A stretch of 18,344 nt of DNA from Nitrososphaerales archaeon TH526 (GTDB lineage Archaea; Thermoproteota; Nitrososphaeria; Nitrososphaerales; Nitrososphaeraceae), in assembly GCA_014523665.1 (NCBI GenBank), contig JAATVR010000030.1:1-18344 (forward strand), written 5' to 3'. This document shows positions 1-7,601 of this stretch, piece after piece. Made by a program: the position numbers and the translations under genes. Each line of letters starts with the position of its first letter. Position 1 is the stretch's first letter. The notes below the pieces were generated by a model, which was not told the DNA's origin, did not search any database, and worked only from the letters and a program-made list of their open reading frames with translations.

Positions 1-1127
1 GCAATAAGCCCCACATGGCCAGTATGGAATCTCATCAAACGTTTATCTTTACTTGATACCAAGTCATTCAATGCAGCACTGGATGCCGGGGCAACCAAGT
101 GGTCTTCTTCAGCGACTATATTTAGTAGTGGTACTGTAACTTTTGATAGATCTATAATGTTATGATCGTCTGTTGCGTAATTGTCTCTACCTGAAATTTC
201 TTTTATTCGCATTTCGTTCTTTGCGAGCAAGTTGTTTTGGTATATATCTTTTATCCACTGCCTAAACGTTTCACCTGCAATAGGGGGGGTGTCATAAAGC
301 CATTTCTCAACTCCTAGGAAGTTCTCTACGAACTTTTTATTGTCAATATTTTGCACCAAGTTAATGTATTTGTTCACCCCCTGCTTAAATGGCTTAAGCA
401 TCGAATAGCACGTGTACAATTGTTCAGAAGTAAAATTCCCTAAAGTATCTACAAGTTTATCGACATCTATATTCTTGGCAAAATTTGCGAGAACTGTTGA
501 GTCTTGATCGGCATCTATTATGGGGGCAATAGTCACTAGATTCCTAACTTTTTCCTGATGTGTTGCTGAATACATTACAGACATCGTTGCACCAAGACAA
601 TAACCATGTAATGTTACTTTTTCCACATTTCTTTTTTTCTTTACAGTTTCAACACAACGGTCTAAGTAGTAATTTACGTAGTCATCGAAAGAAATGTATT
701 TATCAATAGATGATGGAGCGTTCCAATTAATCAGATAGACATCAAACCCTTGGCGAAGAAGATTTTGGATCCAACTTTTTCCAGGCTGGAGATCAAGTAT
801 ATATGATTTATTCATAAGGGCGTATACAACCAATATAGGAGTTGGGAATGTCTTGTTTGTCATAGGCCGATAATGCAAGAGAGTATAATTCCTCGTTTCA
901 TGAAGTATTTCATTGGGTGTGGTTCCTACTCTGATCGTCTTACCTGCCAGATGGAGCGTTTTTCGACATGTTTCCAAACGCTTAGAATAATCTACTACCT
1001 CCTGAGCGAAATCTAGAGACGAATCCGGATCGGTAGCAGGTTGACCGTGATCGGGTTTTGGCAACTTTAACGTCTCGTCATTGGGTTCAACTCTATGTTC
1101 AGTGGTGGTTTCTTCCTGCTTAGTCAC
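1..1127 (-). CDS. phaC: Poly(3-hydroxyalkanoate) synthase PhaC, C-terminus cut by window edge
   Basis: Polymerises 3-hydroxyacyl-CoA into polyhydroxyalkanoate storage granules. I translated 376 residues from a GTG at 1127; the frame is still open at the window edge, so only a short tail is missing. The alpha/beta-hydrolase fold is clear: PILVVYALMNKSYILDLQPG at about 97-116, the lipase-like box GYCLGA with catalytic Cys177, the Asp in AEEDHLV (Asp342) and the His in TGHVGL (His371). WLYDTPPIAGETFRQWI near 276 is typical of PhaC. The length fits a class III-type enzyme, which normally needs a PhaE partner; none is in the window. The box ends in GA where GG is usual. A TATA-like ATTTAAAAA (1177-1185) would give a start site near 1155 and a short leader to GTG 1127. 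An in-frame GTG at 1172 lies too close to the TATA element, so I prefer 1127. Confidence 0.93.
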   Translation of the reverse strand, partial: MTKQEETTTEHRVEPNDETLKLPKPDHGQPATDPDSSLDFAQEVVDYSKRLETCRKTLHLAGKTIRVGTTPNEILHETRNYTLLHYRPMTNKTFPTPILVVYALMNKSYILDLQPGKSWIQNLLRQGFDVYLINWNAPSSIDKYISFDDYVNYYLDRCVETVKKKRNVEKVTLHGYCLGATMSVMYSATHQEKVRNLVTIAPIIDADQDSTVLANFAKNIDVDKLVDTLGNFTSEQLYTCYSMLKPFKQGVNKYINLVQNIDNKKFVENFLGVEKWLYDTPPIAGETFRQWIKDIYQNNLLAKNEMRIKEISGRDNYATDDHNIIDLSKVTVPLLNIVAEEDHLVAPASSAALNDLVSSKDKRLMRFHTGHVGLI

Positions 1128-1176
1128 AAATATCGCCTGCTTACGTAGCCTTCTCCTTCTAATTCTTATCACTGAG

Positions 1177-1185
1177 ATTTAAAAA
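1177..1185 (-). promoter_or_regulatory. Putative TATA box of phaC
   Basis: On the minus strand this reads TTTTTAAAT, centred about 54 bp before the chosen GTG start of phaC. A start site 26 bp downstream would leave a leader of roughly 28 nt, containing purine-rich AGAAGGAGAAGG. This is inferred from archaeal promoter spacing only. Confidence 0.35.
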
Positions 1186-1383
1186 CTTATAGATTTTGGA
1201 TTGGTCAGTGATACAACAATAGGTTACTAAAAGTATGAGGCGTGATGGGACCTGTTCGTGAGGCTTATGAATTTAAACACTGTTCATGATTTATGCAGAT
1301 GGGTACCCTGAACCAGGCCAATATGATAGACATCCAGTCCAATGCTGACGCCAATTAAATGGTGTTCATAACCACTGAAAAAA

Positions 1384-2370
1384 TCATAGCCATTCAGAAA
1401 GTACTGGATAATAGGCCTTACGTCGCGTGTCATCGAGGCTATTTTTCTCGAGAACCAATCCTTGTTCCTTAAGATCTTCAATGGCATTTTGAATTGTTCT
1501 CCTCGGCAAATGACTTATTCGAATCAATTCACTCTGTTCCACAGGGTATTTAGTTTTTATTATATAGTAGATAAATTTGGATGCAGGACCACCTTCTGGA
1601 TCCTTTCGAAAATAAGAGACCCCGTATGCTGCTTTTGACATTAAGCCTCTTCTTTGTGTTTCGACAGACATAAGCAGATCTGGTCTGACTTCTGCCAAGT
1701 TTACGCGTTGTCCAAACTCAGCTATAAGAGCCGATTGCTGCGATTCAAGTGGGGCTTCAAAAACGAATGCTCTTGGAGGAAATTTTGAAGTGAGAGCACC
1801 CATGAGATGCCATTTCACCGCACCACGTTCGTCGTAAATGCCTACACCTATCCCTTCATTTGCCTCAAGTATAACCTTGTTACTACCGAGCTTGATACTT
1901 TGTTCGGTTCTTGAGAGAATCTGTTCAACGGTCAATTGATGCCTAGGATCCTTCCTTCCGATTTTCCAAAAGTATTGCATGTCCTTTGATTCGATGGTCT
2001 TAATGATCTTTTCTTTTTCGTCTAAACTCAAATCACGATTGTTTTCACTTATTTCTATGACGTCAATGCCCATTCTGGCAGCCTCAGATATGAATCTCTC
2101 AAATACATTTTCGATTATTGCATACTCGGTCATCGTACTACCCAGCGACACTTGAACGTCATGCTTGTGATAAATTTCAATTTTCTTTTCGAGAATAATA
2201 TCAGGAATCAAAAGTGGATATGCTCCATAAATCTTCACCATATCAACTATCGGTGACAGAGTCTCAATACCTTCGTTATCCATGCTAGGTAGCCTATCTA
2301 TCATGTATGTTAACCCTTCTTCCCGCGGTTTTTTCGAGTCGATTCGATCCTTTATTATATCTTCAAGCAT
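1384..2370 (-). CDS. ComA-like phosphosulfolactate synthase with C-terminal winged-helix domain
   Basis: 328 residues from ATG. Residues about 15-245 match the ComA/phosphosulfolactate synthase TIM-barrel family, which adds sulfite to phosphoenolpyruvate in coenzyme M synthesis (plant Hsa32 is a relative). Family-like strings in order are EEGLTYMIDRLPSMD, IVDMVKIYGAYPLL, KIEIYHKHDVQVSLGSTMTE, MGIDVIEISEN, WKIGRKDP and ILEANEG. ComA proteins are usually about 250 residues. Here about 65 more follow (262-326), and KYPVEQSELIRISHLPRRTI plus AIEDLKEQGLVLEKNSLDDTR look like a MarR-type winged helix with its wing. The fusion suggests a regulator, or an enzyme that binds DNA; the substrate is unproven. 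Ammonia oxidisers do not make methane, so a role in coenzyme M cannot be assumed. An inverted repeat lies at -19 to -36 and could be a self-binding site. Confidence 0.85.
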   Translation of the reverse strand: MLEDIIKDRIDSKKPREEGLTYMIDRLPSMDNEGIETLSPIVDMVKIYGAYPLLIPDIILEKKIEIYHKHDVQVSLGSTMTEYAIIENVFERFISEAARMGIDVIEISENNRDLSLDEKEKIIKTIESKDMQYFWKIGRKDPRHQLTVEQILSRTEQSIKLGSNKVILEANEGIGVGIYDERGAVKWHLMGALTSKFPPRAFVFEAPLESQQSALIAEFGQRVNLAEVRPDLLMSVETQRRGLMSKAAYGVSYFRKDPEGGPASKFIYYIIKTKYPVEQSELIRISHLPRRTIQNAIEDLKEQGLVLEKNSLDDTRRKAYYPVLSEWL

Positions 2371-2388
2371 CTTGTTTGAGAATATTCA

Positions 2389-2406
2389 ATAGGCCTCTTT
2401 GCCTAT
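2389..2406. promoter_or_regulatory. Inverted repeat in front of the ComA-like gene
   Basis: ATAGGC (2389-2394) and GCCTAT (2401-2406) form a perfect 6-bp inverted repeat with a 6-nt spacer, ending 18 bp before the ATG at 2370. It overlaps the only TATA-like string there (CAATATAGG on the minus strand, 2402-2410). It could be an operator, possibly for the gene's own winged-helix domain. A chance repeat of this size is possible. Confidence 0.35.
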
Positions 2407-2617
2407 ATTGAAGTTGCTTACTTGATCTGTGTATCGATAATCGAGAATACCCTCGAGCTTTAAAAAACACATCAAAAATAGTGACGATTATTATCATAAG
2501 TCCTATCCATCTCAACCAGATCATTTTAATATGTTACACCGGCTTCTCATTTTCGGAAGTAGAGCAATTCTAATTTAGTGTGGTATGACTCATACTTCGA
2601 ACTGAGGAAATGCGCAA

Positions 2618-3523
2618 TCATGCTCGATTCATCGCATCTTGAACCTCTAGAAGCGCAGAAACCAGCTGTTCTGAGTGGACCGCAGTCAACCGTTTGGTAT
2701 TTACGAAAGGATCACTTGCTCTTGTTTTCTCATTCTTAATAGTCCCAACATCGACGTACATAGCAACTCCAGCTTCCCCTTGCATTAACTTATTGTAATC
2801 AATCAACACTGAGGGAACTTGATATAGTTCTACTACAAGGTCCTCCAATTCTTTGAATAGTAATTTCTTTTGATAATCAATGTCAAGATATTGAGGGAAT
2901 CCGCTTTCAATTGACTCGGCCTTCTTCACTAAATCACCATAGAGCCCTTCATTTTCAAGTAAGTTCTTGAATAACTCATCCTCGCTCAGGTTCGAGAGCC
3001 CCCTAGATGACAGTTCCTCTTTTATCTCATTATTCGCTTGCTGAGAGATCTGGGAATAGTATTGGATGCCTTCATCTTCCAATCGTCTGAGGTTTCTTTG
3101 TATGTCAAGCACATTCCTATTGACCTGATAATATGGTAGAGCATGAAACTGAATTCCAAAATACCCTTTGACATCATACTTGCCAACAGTTTTCCTAAAT
3201 TCGCAATAGATCCTATTCAAATCCTCGATTTGTGACCTTGATATGCCAGAATTTTGCCACCCAGAGAGAGATTGTATCAAATGTTCGTAGAATTTCGACA
3301 CGCTTCCAATGTCGAATGTATGTGATTGTGTTACACTTCCATCTGCCAACATAACGTTTACCTCCCGCATCGAGATGCTAGGAGATATAGAACGAATGAA
3401 ACACTCTCCTACTCGATAGAATATAGAATTTACTTCTTGAATATTACGGTTGTTAGTATCCTTAAACGGCAGCCTCATTACAAGTTCAAGGGTCTTATTT
3501 CGCTGAAGATACTTATAATTCAT
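2618..3523 (-). CDS. Hypothetical soluble protein, family not recognised
   Basis: 301 residues from ATG to stop, with no in-frame break. I do not recognise the family. No signal peptide or membrane segment is visible. The middle (about 130-215) is rich in Glu, Gln, Leu and Arg and probably helical or coiled-coil, for example NVLDIQRNLRRLEDEGIQYY. The C-terminal part holds a strand-like stretch, EAGVAMYVDVGTI. There are no Cys clusters, nucleotide-binding loops or obvious catalytic motifs. The gene stands alone, 247 bp upstream of the ComA-like gene on the same strand. The first 18 bp after the A of its start codon recur at 4279-4296, in front of another short reading frame, so this region may once have held a related gene. 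The long open frame and normal composition make it likely to be real. Confidence 0.7.
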   Translation of the reverse strand: MNYKYLQRNKTLELVMRLPFKDTNNRNIQEVNSIFYRVGECFIRSISPSISMREVNVMLADGSVTQSHTFDIGSVSKFYEHLIQSLSGWQNSGISRSQIEDLNRIYCEFRKTVGKYDVKGYFGIQFHALPYYQVNRNVLDIQRNLRRLEDEGIQYYSQISQQANNEIKEELSSRGLSNLSEDELFKNLLENEGLYGDLVKKAESIESGFPQYLDIDYQKKLLFKELEDLVVELYQVPSVLIDYNKLMQGEAGVAMYVDVGTIKNEKTRASDPFVNTKRLTAVHSEQLVSALLEVQDAMNRA

Positions 3524-3595
3524 TGTGTGGTTTAATATCTTGTTAGTTGTGGCAGAGCTGGTGATAACAAATACATAGGAGTAATAAATTCAAAA

Positions 3596-4196
3596 ATGAG
3601 GGATATTTTGATTATTGCACCAAATATTAAGACCGCTACAGGATAAGATGAAGCCAGTGTTATTGATGCATTATAGCTGGCCTTTGTAGCTGATCCAGCC
3701 ACATGTTGGGTATGGCCAAATCCACAGAAATATCATTCACATTTCTCTAGCTTTGCTAAAGCTATTGGAGGAAAAGCATTTGCGTATGAGAATTCCCACT
3801 ATATTGGAAACTATGCTGGCGCAGCTCTTTGGCTTCCGCCAAACGCTCATCCTGATGTAGAACAGTTGACTACATTACTACTAAGTACTGGATCTGATGA
3901 GGCCAAGAAGGACGGCCCAAAAGTATTCGAGAAAATGGGTAGCTATCACCCAAAGGAACCTCACTGGTACTTTCCGCTTCTTGGAGTTGATCCACTTCAT
4001 CAAGGCAATGGACTCGGCTCAGCTTATTGCAGCATACATTAGCTGTGTGTGATATCAAGACAATAAGTTTGCCTATCTCGAATCATCAAACCTGAAGAAC
4101 ATTCCATTTTACGAACGGCATGGATTTGAATTGCTTGGCACAATCCAGATAAACACGTTACCACCCATCTTTCCAATGCTTCGTAAACCGCGTTAA
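3596..4196 (+). pseudogene. GNAT-family N-acetyltransferase pseudogene
   Basis: Translation from ATG 3596 gives a recognisable GCN5-related acetyltransferase that is broken several times. In-frame stops occur at 3644-3646 (TAA) and 3674-3676 (TAG). After them the frame reads ATCWVWPNPQKYHSHF and then HWYFPLLGVDPLHQGNGLGS, the acetyl-CoA-binding motif A (Q-x-x-G-x-G). The frame is lost at about 4025-4030, where a one-base loss shifts it to LQHTLAVCDI. It shifts again near 4055-4062 to DNKFAYLESSN, followed by NIPFYERHGFELLGTI and the normal end FPMLRKPR-stop at 4196. Two nonsense codons and two frameshifts make a true dead gene more likely than sequencing error. It probably encoded a small-molecule or antibiotic-type acetyltransferase of about 200 residues; the substrate cannot be told. 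Confidence 0.85.
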
Positions 4197-4297
4197 GTTA
4201 CGCTGCAATTAATTCCTAAGAGAAGTAACAACGTCTTAAGGTAAGCCAAAAGCATACCTTTTTTGGCGGTCTTTACTAGAAGATACTTATAATTCAA
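4193..4297 (-). other. Short frame repeating the N-terminus of the 2618-3523 gene
   Basis: From a TTG at 4295-4297 this frame reads NYKYLLVKTAKKGMLLAYLK and runs 34 codons to TAA at 4193. The unknown protein encoded at 2618-3523 starts MNYKYLQRNKTLELVM. An 18-bp string (4279-4296) is identical to 3505-3522, and the flanking GGTCTT is shared too. It is best read as the leftover start of a duplicated gene or promoter-proximal segment, not as a working gene. It overlaps the stop of the acetyltransferase pseudogene. Confidence 0.35.
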
Positions 4298-4377
4298 TTG
4301 CGTCAGTTGGCAATAAACCATTCTTGACTAACTCGGAAATTAGGCACATTGCCTGTCCCGTACTCCATTACCGATAG

Positions 4378-5122
4378 CTAGGACATGGCAAAGAGTTTGT
4401 ATAGATTTCCGGTTGTTCTGTTTGTATATTTCCAGTCGTTAACCTGTGGTGTAATCTCAGAAAACCTTTTTCTCAAAATAGGATCTAATGCAAAATAAAC
4501 GTCTTCACCAACGGTAATTTGATCGGCTTCCGTAATGGAGGTTATCTTAGAGGTAATGCTTATACAATATCCAAGTATATCGACTAAAGAAATCTTGTTT
4601 TGTCCATACAATACAACTACATTCTCACCTTCGTCTATTCCTATTTTTACGCTCAGCTCAGGATAATCATATTGATTTAGGATTGGATTAATTCCATTCT
4701 TTATTACATTCAAGATAGACCTAGCGCATTTAACCGAATTTTTACATGCAACGAGTCTGTCAGAACTTGAAGGGAAAAATGCAATAACGGCATCACCGAC
4801 ATACTTCAATACATACCCACCGTGGCTCTGTATTACATATGTCACCTCGTAAGAAAACGCTTATAGTTACGAGTTTGTCACCAGGCAATGTCATGCTCAT
4901 ATTCGTAGAACCGACTAAGTCTACGAACATAATTATGAGGCGTACTTTGGAACTGGCATGATTAAGAAGATATCCTTTGCCATCCTCGAAACTAGTGTCA
5001 TATTCATGTAATCTCTTTAAGGCTTTCCAAACTCGGCTTTGAGTTTGAGTGACAAGTGTTTCTGTATCGCAATCACCCAATTGCGGATTTTCCGATCCGT
5101 AATCGATACCATTAGCCGCCAA
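4378..5122 (-). pseudogene. Class III adenylate/guanylate cyclase, frameshifted
   Basis: Two overlapping frames together make one class III nucleotide cyclase of about 245 residues. The first frame, from TTG 5122, ends its homology at IIMFVDLVGSTNMSMTLPGD and KLVTI. The second carries on with FSYEVTYVIQSHGGYVLKYV then GDAVIAFFP, and later NLYKLFAMS. The two metal-binding Asp residues of the family are present (VDLVGST and GDAVIAFFP), so the catalytic fold was intact before the break. The junction is at about 4853-4864: removing one base there joins VTI to AFSYEV as the family expects. There is no membrane segment or N-terminal sensor domain. Such cyclases are common in Nitrososphaeria. A single shift may be a real mutation, a sequencing error beside the run of four A, or recoding; mutation fits the decayed neighbourhood. 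Confidence 0.8.
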
Positions 5123-5243
5123 GGTGCTTATTTCTAATTGAGTAAGACGGTCATATTACCTTATTCGACTATCTGAAGAATTAGAATCATTATCGTACTG
5201 TGAAAGTATCACGTAGCACTTCCCTCATTCTCGAAAACGATAA

Positions 5244-5257
5244 GGAGAAGCATATAT
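5244..5257 (+). promoter_or_regulatory. BRE/TATA promoter of mqnD, leaderless
   Basis: GGAGAAG followed by CATATAT places a TATA box (ATATAT, 5252-5257) centred about 26 bp before the GTG at 5281, with a purine-rich BRE-like stretch just upstream. At archaeal spacing transcription would begin at or next to the start codon, giving a leaderless mRNA. No Shine-Dalgarno sequence is present between them, which agrees. Confidence 0.6.
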
Positions 5258-5280
5258 GACTCTGATACACTCAACCTTGT

Positions 5281-6114
5281 GTGGTTGAATTAAGATTAGG
5301 ACATACTCCTGACGCTGATGATGCATTCATGTTTTACGGAATTGCATCGGGCAAGGTGAATAATCCTGCATTTGAAATCAAGCATGTAATAGAGGATATC
5401 GAAACCCTCAACAAGAGGGCATTGAATCACGAACTTGACGTCACTGCGATCTCAGCACACGCATATGCTTATCTGAGAAATTATGTGATTTTACACTCTG
5501 GTGCCAGTTTTGGACTTAACTATGGTCCAGTGATTATTTCAAAGAAAAGATTTACAATATCTGAACTCAGTCACACCACGATTGCCATACCAGGAAGAAT
5601 GACCTCAGCGTACTTAATTTCAAGGATTGCATTAGGTAACTATCCTGACACGCAAATGCCTTTTCACAAGATTCCAGGTGCTGTAAAGAATGGAGAAGTG
5701 GAAGCTGGTTTAGTAATCCATGAGGGGCAAATAACCTTTGAGACGTATGGTCTCATAAAGAGTCTAGACCTGGGAAGATGGTGGAGTGGCATCACAAATG
5801 GTCTTGCAGTTCCATTGGGGATAAACGTGGCCAGTTCAAAAACTATGTCAAATTTCCAGATTAAAGAATTTGAAAATTTGTTTAAAGAATCGATCCTCTA
5901 CGGGCTTAACCATTTTGATGACGCATTGGACTATGCCATGACGTATGGAAGAGGTCAGGCCAGGGAGGTGATTGGCAAATTCATAGGAATGTACGTAAAC
6001 AAGCTGACAGTGGATATGGGAACTGAAGGTCTTGAATCTATTCAGAAAATGTTTGACCTAGCATCTAGTAAAGGAATATTAAAGGAAAATATCTCGAATC
6101 TGATTAAGGTTTAG
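5281..6114 (+). CDS. mqnD: 1,4-dihydroxy-6-naphthoate synthase (futalosine menaquinone pathway)
   Basis: 277 residues, starting with GTG. MqnD converts cyclic dehypoxanthine futalosine to 1,4-dihydroxy-6-naphthoate, the last step making the naphthoquinone ring. The fold is the periplasmic-binding-protein type shared with MqnA, but soluble: there is no signal peptide. Visible family marks are LGHTPDADDAFMFYGIASGK at 6-25 (substrate loop), ELDVTAISAHAYAYL at 51-65, GPVIISKKRF at 82-91, EAGLVIHEGQITFETYG at 141-157 and LDLGRWW then GLAVPLG near 162-180. The IHEG motif and the D-L-G-x-W-W string favour MqnD over MqnA. Length is normal. It converges on mqnE with a hairpin between them. The start is set by the leaderless promoter. 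Confidence 0.9.
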   Translation: MVELRLGHTPDADDAFMFYGIASGKVNNPAFEIKHVIEDIETLNKRALNHELDVTAISAHAYAYLRNYVILHSGASFGLNYGPVIISKKRFTISELSHTTIAIPGRMTSAYLISRIALGNYPDTQMPFHKIPGAVKNGEVEAGLVIHEGQITFETYGLIKSLDLGRWWSGITNGLAVPLGINVASSKTMSNFQIKEFENLFKESILYGLNHFDDALDYAMTYGRGQAREVIGKFIGMYVNKLTVDMGTEGLESIQKMFDLASSKGILKENISNLIKV

Positions 6115-6170
6115 TCGAATTATATCAAATGGAATAATTAAGTGGTGTGACACATGAGTATTATTGCAAG

Positions 6171-6205
6171 AGCTTTTGAATATAGTATAAAAACTCTCAA
6201 AAGCT
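6171..6205. terminator. Hairpin between convergent mqnD and mqnE
   Basis: AGCTTTTGA (6171-6179) and TCAAAAGCT (6197-6205) are a perfect 9-bp inverted repeat with a 17-nt loop. It lies 56 bp past the mqnD stop and two bases past the mqnE stop, so it could serve both genes. There is no long T-run beside it on either strand. Archaeal termination usually depends on T-runs, so a role in 3'-end stability is as likely. Confidence 0.45.
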
Positions 6206-6207
6206 AA

Positions 6208-7353
6208 TCAAAAACGTCTGAGAATGTTGAAAAATGTATCCCGTTGCGCAGGTTGTCTATTAATTTCGCCCACTAGATTGATTAGCTCTTCTGTTGAAGT
6301 TACATTGTGTTTTCCTGTTGCTTTGAATATTTCCTCAGAAAACGCTGTCCCGACCAAATCGTTGCCGCCGTAATGAAGAGCGACTTGAGCTAGCTTCTTT
6401 CCAAGGGCTATCCAATATACAGAGATATTGTTTAGCACGTTTGATAGTAGGATCCTTGAGATCGCTATAACTCTCATGTCGTATGTAGATGGACTTTCTC
6501 TCTGAATCATATGTTTCTTTTCCAATTCCGTATTTTCTAGGCTAAATTTTAGCGGGATGAACGTAGTGAAGCCGTTAGTATTCTTGTTTAACTCTCGGAT
6601 CCGAATGATGTGATCAACGATGTGTTCAGGTTTCTCGATATGGCCAAAAAGCATAGTACAATTGCTCCTTAGGCCTATCTCGTGAGCTTGACGAGCAGTA
6701 TCAAGCCATTCCTCTCCGGAGCATTTACCTCTCACAATCAAATTTCTAGCTTGCTCGTGAAAAATTTCTGCACCACCCCCTGGTAATGCGTCCAGCCCAG
6801 AATCCTTCAATCTCCGAAGTACTTCCTTTATGGAATTCTTGGTCAGCTTGGAAATGAAAAAAATCTCAGCTGGTGTGAGTGCTTTTATACATACGTGGGG
6901 GAATTCCTTCTTAATAGATATGATCATGCGTTCATAATAATCCAGCCCCAATTTCGGATGAAAACCTCCAACAATGTGTAATTCTGTGGCTCCCAATTCG
7001 TTCACTGCTACCCTTGCCCTTGTGAGGAGTTGGTCGATGCTAAGGGTATAAGCGTCTGCCTCTTGACCCTTTCTATAAAAAGCACATAATGGGCAACTTG
7101 CGGCGCAGATATTCGTGTAATTGAGATAGTACGAACAAACAAATGTTACTGTATTTCCGCTATTTTTCTTGCGTAAATTATCTGCAGCTGCTCCCAGCAA
7201 AAATAGGTTCTCTTCATTCATGAGTTGCATTCCATCATTAAATGATAGTTCTTCGCCTGCCATCGCCTTCTCGAGTGCAGGGGTCACTTTTCCAATACCT
7301 TTTAGCAATCTATTTGACTTATGTCGGTGAATGTCAATATAAAACCTATGCAA
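6208..7353 (-). CDS. mqnE: Aminofutalosine synthase, radical SAM (menaquinone pathway)
   Basis: 381 residues from TTG 7353. MqnE joins 3-[(1-carboxyvinyl)oxy]benzoate to S-adenosylmethionine to form aminofutalosine, using a [4Fe-4S] cluster. The cluster ligands are Cys83, Cys87 and Cys90 in NYTNICAASCPLCAFYR. MqnE-type signatures follow: ELHIVGGFHPKLGLDYYERM, IKALTPAEIFF, GLDALPGGGAEIF, RSNCTMLFGHIEKPEHIVDH and YWIALGKKLAQVALHYGGND. HIVGG and LFGHIE fit MqnE better than MqnC (compare the paralogue at 7602). The end, RDTFFNILRRF, is also typical. The usual enzyme is about 360-390 residues. The start is uncertain: TTG 7353 has no clear Shine-Dalgarno sequence, and an in-frame TTG at 7308 is a second choice. 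It is transcribed away from mqnC, with 248 bp between the two starts. Confidence 0.9.
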   Translation of the reverse strand: MHRFYIDIHRHKSNRLLKGIGKVTPALEKAMAGEELSFNDGMQLMNEENLFLLGAAADNLRKKNSGNTVTFVCSYYLNYTNICAASCPLCAFYRKGQEADAYTLSIDQLLTRARVAVNELGATELHIVGGFHPKLGLDYYERMIISIKKEFPHVCIKALTPAEIFFISKLTKNSIKEVLRRLKDSGLDALPGGGAEIFHEQARNLIVRGKCSGEEWLDTARQAHEIGLRSNCTMLFGHIEKPEHIVDHIIRIRELNKNTNGFTTFIPLKFSLENTELEKKHMIQRESPSTYDMRVIAISRILLSNVLNNISVYWIALGKKLAQVALHYGGNDLVGTAFSEEIFKATGKHNVTSTEELINLVGEINRQPAQRDTFFNILRRF

Positions 7354-7573
7354 AGATCAGCTATCAAATAGGCAGGAAAGTACTTTCATCCAATTGTCAT
7401 GTTTTTCTTTTGTATTCTTCACAGATTGATCTAAAAGAGTAGATTAAGTGCTCGTGAATTGAATGAACTAAATGGTTCTTGTTCATTCCTTGAATTAGAA
7501 GTACTGCAGAAAGCAGGATAATTGTGACAAAAGTATGCCTTTTCTTGGCTCGTCAGCCGTCGGGCTTGTAACG

Positions 7574-7581
7574 AATAAATA
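7574..7581 (+). promoter_or_regulatory. TATA box of mqnC, leaderless
   Basis: AATAAATA is centred about 25 bp before ATG 7602. No ribosome-binding sequence lies between them, so the transcript probably begins at or within a base or two of the ATG. Confidence 0.55.
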
Positions 7582-7601
7582 GCATCAGTAATCCACATAT
7601 C

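Noticed and set aside
1284..1487. 67-codon minus-strand frame at the end of the ComA-like gene
   Set aside because: It overlaps the C-terminal winged-helix coding sequence in another frame and has no start signal or family match.
3870..4058. 62-codon minus-strand frame
   Set aside because: It is antisense to the clearly recognisable acetyltransferase pseudogene.
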